From the NCBI GenBank assembly GCA_039566865.1, contig CM076961.1, positions 12,609,501 through 12,673,500 on the forward strand: a stretch of 64,000 nt of DNA, in the 5' to 3' direction. This DNA is from Aurelia coerulea. Taxonomy: Eukaryota; Cnidaria; Scyphozoa; Semaeostomeae; Ulmaridae. Each line of letters opens with the position of its first letter. Position 1 is the first letter of the stretch. The notes under the pieces were generated by a model that had not been told where the DNA came from, made no database searches, and saw only the letters and a program-made list of their open reading frames with translations. The position numbers and the translations under genes are program-made. Shown piece by piece: positions 10,228-21,400 of the stretch.

Positions 10228-13200
10228 TTAGCAACAAATACTACACTTGCAAGTTGGCCCATCCCATTGTTTTATTAGTCTCTTAAATGTTTGAATGTTT
10301 TCGGCTAATTTAATATTTTTGGGCAAAGCATTCCAAATTTGTGGTCCTAACGATAAGAGGCTTTTTGAACCAAAAGTAACTTGGTTTGGTCTATGATGGA
10401 TTAATTCGTTTTGGTTCCTTGCTGACCTTGTTGGTTGTTTTAGTTTGAAAATATCCTGCATAAAAGGAGGATTTAGTTTTGAGACAGTTTTATAGATTTC
10501 AATACAAAGAGTTCTGAGACGGCTGATTCTCATCGTGCATTTCCCAGCCTTGGAAAGTAAGTCGTCATAAGAGCTTGTAGAGTCATTGTAAAGAAATCTA
10601 AGAGCTCGCTCGTGGATCTTCTCAATTTTTTTCGCTGATTTTTCAGAGGAAAAATGCCAGACCAAAGGGCAGTAATTAAAATTTGAAAAAACGAAGCTTT
10701 GGATCAATATCTCTTTGGCTTTAAATTCCATAAAACCCTAAAGTCTTTTCAGTGCGTTTAGCTGCGCAGCGGCTTTCCTACATAGATCGGAAATGTGGTC
10801 GTCAAAGGTTAGTCTGTGATCGATTTTTACCCCCAGAAGTTTTACTGCATTTTCAGATTGAATTTGTTTGCCTTTTATGGTTAGTTTTTCCCCAATTGTG
10901 TCATCTCTACCCTTTTTTACTACGATGGCATGGAATTTGTCCGGATTTGCAATCATTTGGTACCTTTCAAGCCAATCTACAGCAACATTTGATTCCTGTT
11001 CCAGTATTCTAACCAGGTTTGGGAATGATTTTGAAAAAGCCGTAAGGGTATTATCGTCTGCATAATTATGTAACGTAGCTTTCTCTATATAAAGATAAAG
11101 ATCGTTTATGTATAAGTTAAACAAGATTGGACCAAGAACAGATCCTTTGCGGTACACCAGAAAGCACGAGTTGGAAAGTACTATACGTGTTGTTAATACG
11201 CACTGACTGTTGTCTACGTTTCAAGTATGAGTAGATATAAACGAGTGCATCTTCATGAAAACCATACGCAGATAATTTTGCAACAAGTAGATCATGTGGG
11301 ATCCAGTCAAATGCTTTCGAAAGGTCCATCATTACGGCCCCCACTGTATTATCATTGTCAAGGTTTAGTCTCCATTCTTCGATCATTCTTATCAGGACAT
11401 GATGTGTGCTATATTGCTGTCTATATGCCGCTATAAACTTTGAAAGACAAAGATCAAGATGAGGAATGAGTTGATCTTTGATTATTTTTTCATAGATTTT
11501 CGAAAAAGCGCTCAACACGCTGACGGGACGAAAGTTTTTCTCCGTTGTACGAAGTGGCTCACCCTTATCTAATGGAGTAACGGCTGCTCGCTTTCCTTTA
11601 TCTGGAAACTTGCATTTCTTAAAGCTATTATTTATTGCATCTGTTAGGGGTATGGTCAGTTCTTCCGAAGATAAAAGTTTGGGGGGAATTTGGTCCTCTC
11701 CAGTTGACTTTTTACTATCTATGTTTTGTAGCAATTTCCTTACTTCATTTGGTTCAACTGCACGAAATGAAAAGATTGAAAACTGGTTATCTAGATTTTG
11801 AAGTATAGCTAATACACTAGGGTGATTGGCATATTTTTCGAGAATCTGTTTCACGATTTCTCTATCACTAGTTTGTTCATTTGTGTCTGCTAGGCTTTGT
11901 GGCTTTTTCCCACTTGATTTCTCGACGATGTTAATGTAATGATCATTAAATGTTTCAGCAAGCTCATGGTCTTCTGTAATAATCTTATCATCTTTTACAA
12001 GCAATATGTCGTTCCCTGATAAGCCTCCTTTATTTGTCAGGAATGGTTTAACTAACTTCCAAAAGTCCTTATTTGTCATTACCCCATTTTCTGTCACCCT
12101 TCTGAAATGATTCTTGATCGCTTTCTTCCTTAGGGAAACGCATTTGTTTCTCTGTTTTTTTAAATTTAGTTCATTTTCTCTGGTCCAGTTTTTCTTGAAT
12201 TTTTTCTGTAGACGAGATCTGTTATAGATTTCTTTTCTCCATGTTTTATTTATAAAAGGCGCATCATTCCCTCTGACGGTTTTGGTTCGTAGAGGAGCGT
12301 GTTTATCTACGATCTTACGAAACTTGCATACCGAGAATTTTTTGTAACTTCTATAAACAATCTTTTTTTTTGGCTTAAGGCGGTGAATGCATGACTTCAT
12401 GCATGTGGCTATTAAAGAATGGCAGTCACTTAATCCGGTTTCAAAAGCAGATGTCTTTTGAAAATTTTTGTTTGCGATTTGTGAGAATCACGTCTATGGA
12501 AGAGCTATGATCCCCTGTAAAATAGGTTTTGTCCTTTACTAAATTGTCAAGACCAAAAACGTCGCAGAACTCTTTGAGATTCTCAAACCAGGGTGTCTAA
12601 GATTTTGCCAGTCTATGTTTATGTCGCCTACAATAATAACATTTTCGTATTTGTCTAGAGCGTTATTTATGCAGGATGATAGTTCTTGGAAAAACGTTGT
12701 GATATTTGATGAAACAGGGGGTCATTTACATTTAGCTCCGTGCAAATCATTTCTAACTGTTCACTCTCTGAAGTTGGCACTCTATTACATAAAACTCCTT
12801 TTCTGTTAAACTGCAAAAGTCCTCCACCATGCTCATTTCTGTCCCTTCGAAGAGGAATTTGGTAATTTTCAACAATAAAATTTTGAGTTGGAAAATCATT
12901 GTTTAATTTAGTTTCTGCTACCACCAGAATATCTGGCAGAGCTCTTTGCAGTATCTCCCTAAGATCAAAGATCTTGTTTCGTAAACTATTTATGTTTAGA
13001 TACGTAATTAATGGATTGTTTGTATTCTTGTGACGCAGCTTAATCAATTCCTCTAATTCATAAAGTTCTTCCTGAATGTTTCCATGCTTTCATTGTTACC
13101 TGAAATATGCTCCCCTCTTGTGGGGGTGGTTGAATTGCTTAGTAATTCTGCTGATGGCAAAATAGAATTTATAGATGACAAACTAGATGAAATGTCCATA

Positions 13201-13290
13201 CTGTTATACGACAGTCAGTTTTGTGTTAAATACCTTGTAAAATTTTCTGTGATAACTTTAGTTCCATATTGATTTAGATGAAGACTAGCT
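10228..13290 (-). pseudogene. LINE-A ORF2: APE endonuclease and reverse transcriptase, broken
   Basis: Non-LTR polyprotein on the minus strand. The endonuclease N-part (12667-13047) has TYLNINSLRNKI, VVAETKLN and RRDRNEHGGGLL; GDINIDWQN follows near 12600-12640 in another frame. The RT (11117-12400) has FPDKGKRAAVTPL, FRPVSVLSAFSKIYEK, AVMMDLSKAFDWIPHDLL and LSGVPQ; after a frameshift at about 11150 it continues with GSVLGPILFNLYINDL and the catalytic NYADDNTL. The C-terminal part ends CKCSICC at 10228. At least two frameshifts make it inactive. The order endonuclease-RT with a Cys-rich tail fits the Jockey/CR1/L2 group. Its ORF1 is probably the SGNH protein at 14.7-17.7 kb, same strand and upstream. 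Confidence 0.85.
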
Positions 13291-14716
13291 ACACTAGTCC
13301 CTCGATTTCGCTGTTGTTGCTGTTGCTGATGGCCAGCTCAGTGAGGGACTAGTTGCCAGAGAGTGTCTCAAATTGGAATTTTCAGAACGAAAAACCGAAT
13401 TGTAAATGTGATTGGAGCATTTCGGCTAAAACAATAGTAAATTTTTTTGTAGCCAATCAACTTTTCCTCTCTTTACTTATTTTTACTGGAAAACCTCCCT
13501 TTGAAGTAGAGGCCTGTTTGGTCTGAGTTTTTCAAGGAGAAGCAATGGCGACCGGCGCTGTCGTCGCAGCTTGATCGACCAGAAGCAAATGAAGCTGAAG
13601 GAATTTAGCCAGCCATTTGGCATGATAAAGTGGGCACTGGGAAGAGATATTTGTTTGTGCTCTAACAGGAAATGGCAAAATGTAATGCTGTTGCAATACT
13701 TGAGAGGCATTTTCAAGACAGCAGTGAGTGTCATTTGTCAGTACAAAACTGCAGTGTAGTGTATGTAGGTGTAGGCCTACTCTAAGTTCGGTTTGTAGTG
13801 ATTTTTTCGTTTACATTTGGCTCGTGTATTTCAATTTCTAATATTATCTAACTTCAAGCATGTTACTTCGCAATGTTGGGCTGTTGTACTTTATCACCTT
13901 ACAGTTGTTTTGGTTTGAATGCACTTGATTTGCCAAATGAAACAATCTTTAGATATTTTAGTAAAAACATTTTATGGTTTTTTGTGAACATGACTAAAAA
14001 TCCCCAGGTACTTTTACTATGGAAGTTCCTTATGTGATCCAACCCCCCCCCCCCGTGTTTGGATCACATAGGGAAAGAAAAGGGTGATATAATTTTTTGC
14101 TTGTGATTTAACAAGTATTTGTTACTTCATCACATTGATGTTGATATCTTTAATCCATAGGGGTTTGTTTAAAGCAAGATACCTGCTTCATTATTATCAG
14201 ACCTTGTACCAGGATGCATTTAGATGCCACTTTTCTTGGAGAGAGATTGTCTATATCACTTGGAGCAAATATAAAGGACAGTTCCTTTGAAAATTCCTTG
14301 CACTTCAGATACCACTTAACTGATTGCTAATGATAATGTATAATGATGATGTAATGCCTAATCTTGTCAAATCTTTGATTCCTTTATCTTTGGTCACTCT
14401 GGACTCCTCTGAAATTTCAAATTTATGTTCACTGTCCATGCTCAATTTTGTCAGAGTCATAAACTGTCTAAAATTCTTTCAAATTCACATGAATAAAACT
14501 TGGTATCAATGTGTTGTTTTCTTGAGTCATTTTGATGATTACTGATCACAGCAGCAACAACAACCAAATATTAATTCCGTGGTCCGCGTTTTACGCATGT
14601 AGCGCTTATGAAAACGAGGCTATCAAGTTAGTCCGATTGCAGACACTGTTTGGCAACAAGTCTCTGTATTAGCGACAAATCAGTTCTAAGGAGCATACAG
14701 AGATTGTGTAGCCAGT
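13291..14716. other. Unassigned 1.4 kb between LINE-A ORF2 and ORF1
   Basis: Begins with a palindromic motif (ACTAGTCCCTC at 13294 against GAGGGACTAGT at 13342). A GCTGTTGTTGCTGTTGCTG run near 13310 has an inverse-like CAGCAGCAACAACAACC near 14550, so this may be an inserted TIR element within LINE-A. It holds a 12 bp C-run near 14042. No coding similarity seen. Confidence 0.35.
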
Positions 14717-15399
14717 CTAATTTAGATGTAGACCCCGTTTATTCAAATGAGCTATATTCAAGTTGTCATGATTTATGAAACCAATTTGACTCCCTCTTAA
14801 TGTTTCCAAAAGCAAGACATTTACCTCTCTTCTCTTCGATTTCAGTTCTGGGGAGTCGGTTCTTCTAATTAGTCCCGATACGGTTGCTTTCTGTCCACGT
14901 GCACTAATTTTTTGTGCGATCTCTGCAATTCTCTGAGCAATCTCCTGTGGCTCTTCGTGCCTCAAATCATTTGTGCCGCAGTGCAGGATCACTTCATCAG
15001 GCTTTGAATTTAGCGTTGGCTCGATGTAGGATTTCATGTCTTCGCTAGTAGCGCCTGGGAATGTTTTAATATGTGTTATGGTGTCGTGTAGATGGTAGTT
15101 GATATCTTGTCTTTTAATTTGTTTGAGCATCGAGTCTGCGATGATAAAAACCTTCTTTTTTGGGTTGAAATTCCGATCTCTTTGTTGATTTCTTGTCTCT
15201 TCTCGCCTCCTATCAAGATCTCGTCTAGAAGTGTCGGTTGCTGTTATCCCCGCGCATTAGCTTGCGGCAGCCACCCCTGCGTAGGGGACGGCTGCAACTG
15301 CCTCTGCGTAGGTGCCCTCCCTCGACTCTGACAGATCAGACAGATGTTGGAATCGATTCCTTGATTCAAAGGATGGTCTCTCTGGGACAAAATTTCTTG
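14717..15399 (-). pseudogene. LINE-A ORF1, C-terminal part: SGNH/GDSL-type esterase domain
   Basis: The frame NPKKKVFIIADSMLKQIKRQ carries an SGNH block I variant (ADSM around the nucleophile Ser). Block III follows as VILHCGTNDLRHE (GxxN) and the C-terminal D-x-x-H-type region as HDNLNIAHLNKRGLHLN. SGNH esterase domains are known in ORF1 proteins of several CR1-like LINEs, where lipid or membrane association has been proposed. A stop interrupts the linker near 15257, and the stop after LHLN precedes TGYT, where homologues normally continue, so it looks premature. The N-terminal part of the ORF is at 17445-17735, separated by the LINE-B insertion. Confidence 0.7.
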
Positions 15400-17444
15400 T
15401 TCAGTTCAGTTCATATATTTTAAATTCACAACATACAATTTATAATTGACTATACCAACAGATAACTAAACTACAAGGAATAAGATAATATTATGAAAAT
15501 TAATACATTGATACGGAAAATTAATACAATATACAAGTACGAGATAAATTGTATGGAGGGAATTACTTAAAGGAGGAGCTCTCTCAATAGGTAAACTAAT
15601 CGAGGAGAGAGCCCCCCCTATCTTACGATAATTTCAAATGATTATGGTTGGATTTAAATGATTCCGAGAAATATACGCATTTGGTTTTCATACAATGAAA
15701 TTAGAAATTGTCAAAGTATCAAAAATAGTTCAGAGTTATTGATTGACCTTGTTCAGTAAGTAAATTTTCAGTTGTTTTTTGAAGGATATTTTTGATGGAG
15801 CATTTCGGAGTTCCACAGGTAATGAATTCCAGAGTTTAGCACCAAGATATCGAATTGACTTTAGACCATATTGAAGACTGTTCATTCGAGATAAGTATAG
15901 ATCACCTTGACTGGCCTGTCTAGTGGAATAATGATGAACAGATGAATTGAATAGGAAGAAGTTATGAAAGCAACAAGGTGAAGTTTTATTAACAGAGTCA
16001 AAGACAAAGGTTAAAAGTCTGAGTTCAAATATCTCAGAAAGTTTGAGAAGTTTAAGATCTTTAAAGATCGGAAGAGAGGGTGACAAGCGAGGCTGAAATG
16101 AGATAGCTCTAACTGCTTTTTTCTGTAATTTAAAAATTGGATCAACGTATGATGCATATGTTTGACCCCAAACAATAAGGCCATACTGTAAGAAGGACAG
16201 AAACAAAGCATTGTACAAGCAAAGCAAAACATCTAATGGAAGTAAGTTCCTAATTTTATAAAAGATTCCACAAGTTCTGGCTAATTTTTTAGAAAGTTCA
16301 CTAAGATGGTATTTCCAGCTTAGATGTTCATCTAAGAGGAGTCCCAAGAATTTAACAAATTTGACCCTTTTAATATATTTTTTCCCTATTTTAATGGTAG
16401 AATCAGAAGGAATATTCCTAGAAGAGGAATGAAAGATAATATAGTTTGTCTTATCAATGTTTAATGATAATTTATTAGCATCAAGCCATTTCTTTATTAA
16501 TCTAAGTTCTTTGTTAACAATTTTAACTAAATTAGGCAAATCTTTGGATTCACAGTAGATGTTTGTATCATCAGCAAAAAGATAGAAATTAAGTTTCTTA
16601 GAAGCATTTGGTAAATCATTGATGTAGATGAGGAAAAGCAATGGGCCCAGTACAGAACCCTGTGGTACACCACAAGTGATTGAAAGTAAGTTAGAATTAC
16701 TTCCATTAACAGAAACATATTGCTTTCTGTCAGATAGATAAGATCTAAGCCATTCAAGGGCACAACCTCGCACACCATAGTGTTCCAATTTTGATAACAA
16801 AATTTTATGATTAACAGTATCAAAAGCCTTTTGCAAATCAATAAAAATACCACAACCAAATCTTTTATTATCAAGTGTGTTTCTCACAGCTTCTGTCAAA
16901 CTTACAAGGGCATGGTCGATAGAGTGGTTTTCTTGAAATCCAAATTGTAAGGAATAAAGAACATTATGTAGTTCCAGGAATCTATACAGTCGCCTGTACA
17001 TCAACTTCTCAAATATCTTACTGAAGATGGGCAAAAGAGAAATTGGCCTGTAGTTAGATGGCAGCTCAGGATTCCCTTTTTTGAACAGAGTTATCACCTT
17101 AGCTATCTTAAGCTTATCAGGAAAAATACCAGACTGGAAAGACTGATTCACAAGGAGAGCAAGAAGTGGGGAAAATGAGGATCCAATGATTTTTAGTAAT
17201 TTTATGGGTATACTGTTAGGACCTACAGATTTAGATGGATTTAAAATGTTGATTAGGTCATTAACTTCTATCGAAGTAACTGGAGTAAGGAAAAGTGAAT
17301 TAGAAGTTCTGTTAGATAAATAGTCAAGAGGAGATTTAGGAGTTCTTGGGATTGTCTTTGTTATTTCATCAGCAACATTTACAAAAAAATCATTGAAAAT
17401 ATTTGACATTTTAGAAGGATCTGATGTTACATTGTTGTTGATCC
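15400..17444 (-). mobile_element. LINE-B: 5'-truncated non-LTR retrotransposon, TCTTG duplication
   Basis: Inserted into LINE-A ORF1. The 5 bp TCTTG is present at 15395-15399 and 17445-17449. Removing the insert plus one copy restores an in-frame join reading SFPRNFVPERPSFE. The 3' terminus (15400) is a short tandem repeat, GAACT on the minus strand, rather than poly-A, as in CR1/L2/Daphne-type elements. LINE-C ends the same way, in TGAAAC repeats. Confidence 0.85.
15736..17444 (-). CDS. LINE-B reverse transcriptase, open but 5'-truncated
   Basis: About 565 residues of uninterrupted RT. Motifs in order: KVITLFKKGNPELPSNYRPI, GFQENHSIDHALV, GIFIDLQKAFDTVNH, CGVPQGSVLGPLLF and the catalytic YLFADDTNIY, then the thumb region (LGLLLDEHLSWKYHL) and a C-terminal domain ending LKIYLLNKVNQ. 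It would copy element RNA by target-primed reverse transcription, but the endonuclease and ORF1 are missing, so this copy cannot move alone. It is closely related to LINE-C ORF2 yet lacks the stop codons seen there, so it inserted later or comes from a younger source. The first Met is not a native start; the protein begins mid-ORF at the truncation. Confidence 0.9.
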
Positions 17445-17735
17445 TCTTGGGAAACTCCATTTCTGGGTATTGCTTGTTCTTTGCATCATTGTTTCCCTTT
17501 CAATGTGGCTTTGTTCAGGTCTGTATCGATTTTGTGTTTCCATTGTCCTCGAAAGAAAGTCGCTATTTAGTCTTGATTGTTCTTTTGTTATATACAAAGC
17601 TTGATTCAAACAATTTGTGTTTACGACGTTTGGGATCGATGGTTCTTCCCTTGGAATCCTGCGATGACTTGCCAAAAGATCTTGGAGTTTTATTAGTTCA
17701 CGTTTCAAGGTAATGTTTTCATCACGAATTGAAGT
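17445..17735 (-). pseudogene. LINE-A ORF1, N-terminal part
   Basis: The open frame includes RDENITLKRELIKLQDLLA, a probable short coiled coil, and runs to SFPR at the LINE-B junction, where it continues in frame at 15399. Low complexity, Gln/Arg/Ser-rich, like linker regions of LINE ORF1 proteins. It abuts the inner edge of the right TIR, so LINE-A ends (or is truncated) there. Confidence 0.55.
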
Positions 17736-18457
17736 GACGAGAAGATATTGAAGTGGATGATTAAGTATGATTCTCTAGTGATTCGATAACTGAGGGGGCA
17801 AGTCAGTTGAAACCAACAGCGTTTGGTGCCAAGAAAAGTCTTCTTGTTTGGGGGAAATATTCTCTGCTGTTTGGAAGAATTGATTTACCTGTAGTTACCG
17901 CAATCCGATTGACAGCATGAAATATGCCATCCATTTCGATGTTGTTCTTATTTTCAGAGACATTGGCACCTACTACAGAGTTCCTATCTTAATATCATAG
18001 GCATATATTCCCTCATAAACTATTTTAAATACTGTTGCGGGTCACAGACAACTATAAAATGCTGTTTGCGTCCAGTTTGCAACGATAAAAAGCTTGAAAC
18101 TTCAAGTTTACTGATATTTGCCATATAAGGTAAAGGGTGAGTTTTGGTCACGTGACAATAATCATTTTGGTATTGAAATCAATAATCAACATTATCAACT
18201 CATTGGCAATGCCATTTCATTCATAGTTGAGGAAAGAAAGCATTTCTCTTTCTGGCAAAGCTGATAATTCTATTTCTCATCCGCAGAGGCTTCTGGTCAA
18301 AGTGGTACTATTTGAACCCCCGTTTTTACCCCTCAAACCCCAGCAGATTCCCGTTCACCATCACTTTTCCATATACTCGCGCGAGTAGGCACCTGAACAT
18401 AGTGATATAAATTTCTCCGCCTTGAAGTGGCACCTACCTCAACCACCGTCTTGTCTA
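17733..18457 (-). repeat. Right terminal inverted repeat
   Basis: Inverted copy of the left arm (8047-8945), starting at GTGACGAGAAGATAT and ending TTGTCTA. It lacks the MITE found in the left arm. Confidence 0.8.
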
Positions 18458-21400
18458 AATCTTCAAGATTTGACCTCTTTGACCTGGCACGCTGCCCTTA
18501 CTGTTTGAAAAATCTTCAATATCAATAACTGTTGCCCAAGGATAAAGTAAAAATGTGTCACTATTGTCCGCTATCCTTTAGTTTCACTCGGGACGGTGGG
18601 AACCATCTCAACATTGGAGGGGCACTGCATTTCAATAGCACTTTTTCGTAAGAAGGGTATTTAAATATACATCAGATTTTTGACGGTCAAAATGCGATAT
18701 ATAGAAGAAATAGTGTGAATGCTAATAGATATCCGATTTCCTTCACAATGAAAGAAAGCGAGAAGTAAACATAACTAAATCACGAAGTAAATAATAACAA
18801 AATTAAACCACTTTCTGTCCGCATTGGTCTTTAAAAGGGGCACTCCATGAGACAAAAATTGCACCTTTTGGTTTGTTGCAAAATCTTGGGGAGCACGTGC
18901 CCCCAGTGTCCCCCTGGTTCCCACGTCTCTAGAGTCTCGCTACATCTAATGTAATAGTTCTGATGCACATCCAGAAATCTGATCTGCTTCATCAAGTGGG
19001 CCCGTTAGGCTACAGCCATTTCGATATAACCTAAGTCATGCATTGCATTTGCAAATAAATATCCTATTACTTTGAGGCAAGCTATGTTTATGTTTGAAGA
19101 ATGAAAACATTATGGAGGGGCTTTTTATGTTTGAAGAATGAAAACATTATGCAGGGGCTTTTCTCCAACCGGAAGGAATACACCTAGACATATAGGTACA
19201 TAGGAATCAGGAATGTTGTAACAATGGGCATTATTTGTGCACACAATCGAAACAATCAGCGAAGCATCTGAGATATTTATAGGCATTGTTAATGTATACA
19301 ATCAAAACAATTCTGATATTTTTAGGCAAACAATGAATTTTGGCATAGTTGCCAATTCACATTTCCTCATTAAGGCTAATTACTACTTGCACCTAACAAT
19401 AATGGAGCTGCCAACTCATTACAAGGCAATCTTCAAAACTTGACCTCTTTGACCTGGCACACTGCCCTTACTGTTTGAAATCTTCAATATCGATCAACTG
19501 TTAACAAGGGAACCTACCAACCCATAAAATACTATCAAAAAACAAGTATGGCACTGTAATAGTGGCAACTCTTGTCTGGATAAAGTAAACAATTTGTCAA
19601 TATTGTTGGCTATCCTTTAGTTTCACTCAGGGCAGTAGGAAGCGTCTTAAACTTGGAGGGGAACGTCATTTCAAGAGCATTTTTGTCGTAAGAAGGGCAC
19701 TTTCATATACATCAGATTTTTGACGGTAAAAATGCGATATATAGTAGAAAATAGTGTGAATGCTGATAGATATCCGATTCTCTTCACAATGAAACAAGGT
19801 GAGAAGTAAACATAAATAAATCACAAAGTAAAAAATAACAAAATTAAACGACTTTTTTTCCACATCGGTCTTCTAAAGGGGCACATCCTGAGACAATTTT
19901 TTGGTAATTTTTTGGTTTGTTGCAAAATCTTGGGGGAGAGCACGTCCCCCAAAGTGCCCCGGTTCCCTACGTCTTTGGACTCTCGCTACATCTAATGTAA
20001 TAGTTCTGATGCATATCAAGAAATCTGGTCTGCTTCATCAAGTGGGCTCGTTATTAGGCTACAGCCATTTCGATATAAACTAAATCATGCATTGCAATTG
20101 CAAATAAATATTCTATTACTTTGAGGCAAGCTATGTGCATGATCTCATTCTTCAAACATGGCTAATGGGGGCCTTTAATTATGTTACATAGGAATCAGGA
20201 ATGTTGTAACAATGGGCATTATTTATGCACACAATCGAAACAATCAGCGAAGCATCTGATATATTTATAGGCATTGTTAATGCATACAATCAAAACAATT
20301 CTGATATATTTGGGCCAACAATGAACTTTGGCGAAGTTGCAAATTCACATTTCCTCATTAAGACTAATTACTACTTGCTCCCAAAATTAAAGGAGCTGCC
20401 AACTCATTAGAAGGCAATCTTCAAAATTTGACCTCTTTGACCTGGCACACTGCCCTTACTGTTTGAAAAATCTTCAATATCGATAACTGTTAACAAGGGA
20501 ACCTACCAACCCATATAATACTATCAAGAAACAATTGTGGCACTGTTATAGTGGCAACTCTTGTCAGGATAAAGTAAACAATTTGTCAATATTGGCGGCC
20601 ATCCTTTAGTTTCACTCTGGGCAGTAGGAAGCATCTTAAACTTGGAGGGGCACGCCAATTTTAAGGCACTTTTTTCGTAAGAATTAACCTAAGTCATGCA
20701 TTGCATTTGCAAATAAATATCCTATTACTTTGAGGCAAGCTATGTTTATGTTTGAAGAATGAAAACATTATGGAGGGGCTTTTTATGTTTGAAGAATGAA
20801 AACATTATGGAGGGGCTTTTCTCCAACCGGAAGGAATACACCTATATATATAGACATATAGACATATAGACATATAGACATATAGACATATAGGTATAGT
20901 ACCAGGAATCAGGAATGTTGTAACAATAGGCATTATTTATGAAGATAATCGAAACAATCAGCGAAGCATTTGAGATATTTATAGGCATTGTTAATGTGTA
21001 CAATGAAAACAATTCAGAGATCTTTTGGGCTAACAATCAAATTTGGCGTAGTTGCCAACTGACATTTCCTCGTTAAGGCTAATTACTTCTTGCTCCTAAC
21101 ATTAATCGAGCTGCCAACTCGTTACAAGGCAATTTTCAAAATTTGACCTCTTTGACCTGGCACACTGCCCTTACTGTTTGAAATCTTCGATATAGATAGC
21201 TGTTGCCAAGGGAGCCAACAAACCCATATAATACTATCAAGAAACAAGTGTGGCACTGTTATAGTGGCAGCTCTTGTCAGGATAAAGTAAACAATTTGCC
21301 AATACAATATTGTCGGCCATCCTTCAGTTTTTATCAGAGCAGTAGGAAGCATCTTAAACTTGGAGGGGCATGGCAATTTAAGGGCACTTTTTTCATAAGA

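Larger units (their letters stand above)
8047..18457. mobile_element. 10.4 kb element with ~725 bp terminal inverted repeats
   Basis: The left end TAGACCAGACGGTGGTTGAG and the right end (reverse complement TAGACAAGACGGTGGTTGAG) start inverted repeats that continue for about 725 bp. Read against the uninterrupted tandem unit (GGCAATCTTCAAAATTTGACC), the empty site is GGC-AAT-CTTC, and AAT is duplicated on both sides (8044-8046 and 18458-18460): a 3 bp target duplication. The interior holds a short candidate element gene near the left arm, but most of it is secondary insertions (TTAA-flanked MITE, LINE-A, LINE-B). No transposase core was recognised, so the superfamily is open. Long TIRs occur in Polinton, MULE and foldback elements, but the 3 bp duplication does not match Polinton or MULE. 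Confidence 0.75.

Noticed and set aside
13571..13759. 62-codon frame near ATGGCGACCGGCGCTGTC (13543)
   Set aside because: No recognisable domain or conserved splice structure; likely part of an inserted non-coding element between LINE-A ORFs.
8047..18457. Assignment of the 10.4 kb element to Polinton/Maverick
   Set aside because: TIR length is compatible, but the duplication is 3 bp rather than 6 bp, and no protein-primed polymerase, retroviral-type integrase, ATPase or capsid gene is visible.
20845..20895. Possible CRISPR-like array (short regular repeats)
   Set aside because: It is a simple 10 bp TATAGACATA microsatellite with no unique spacers, in a eukaryotic repeat unit.
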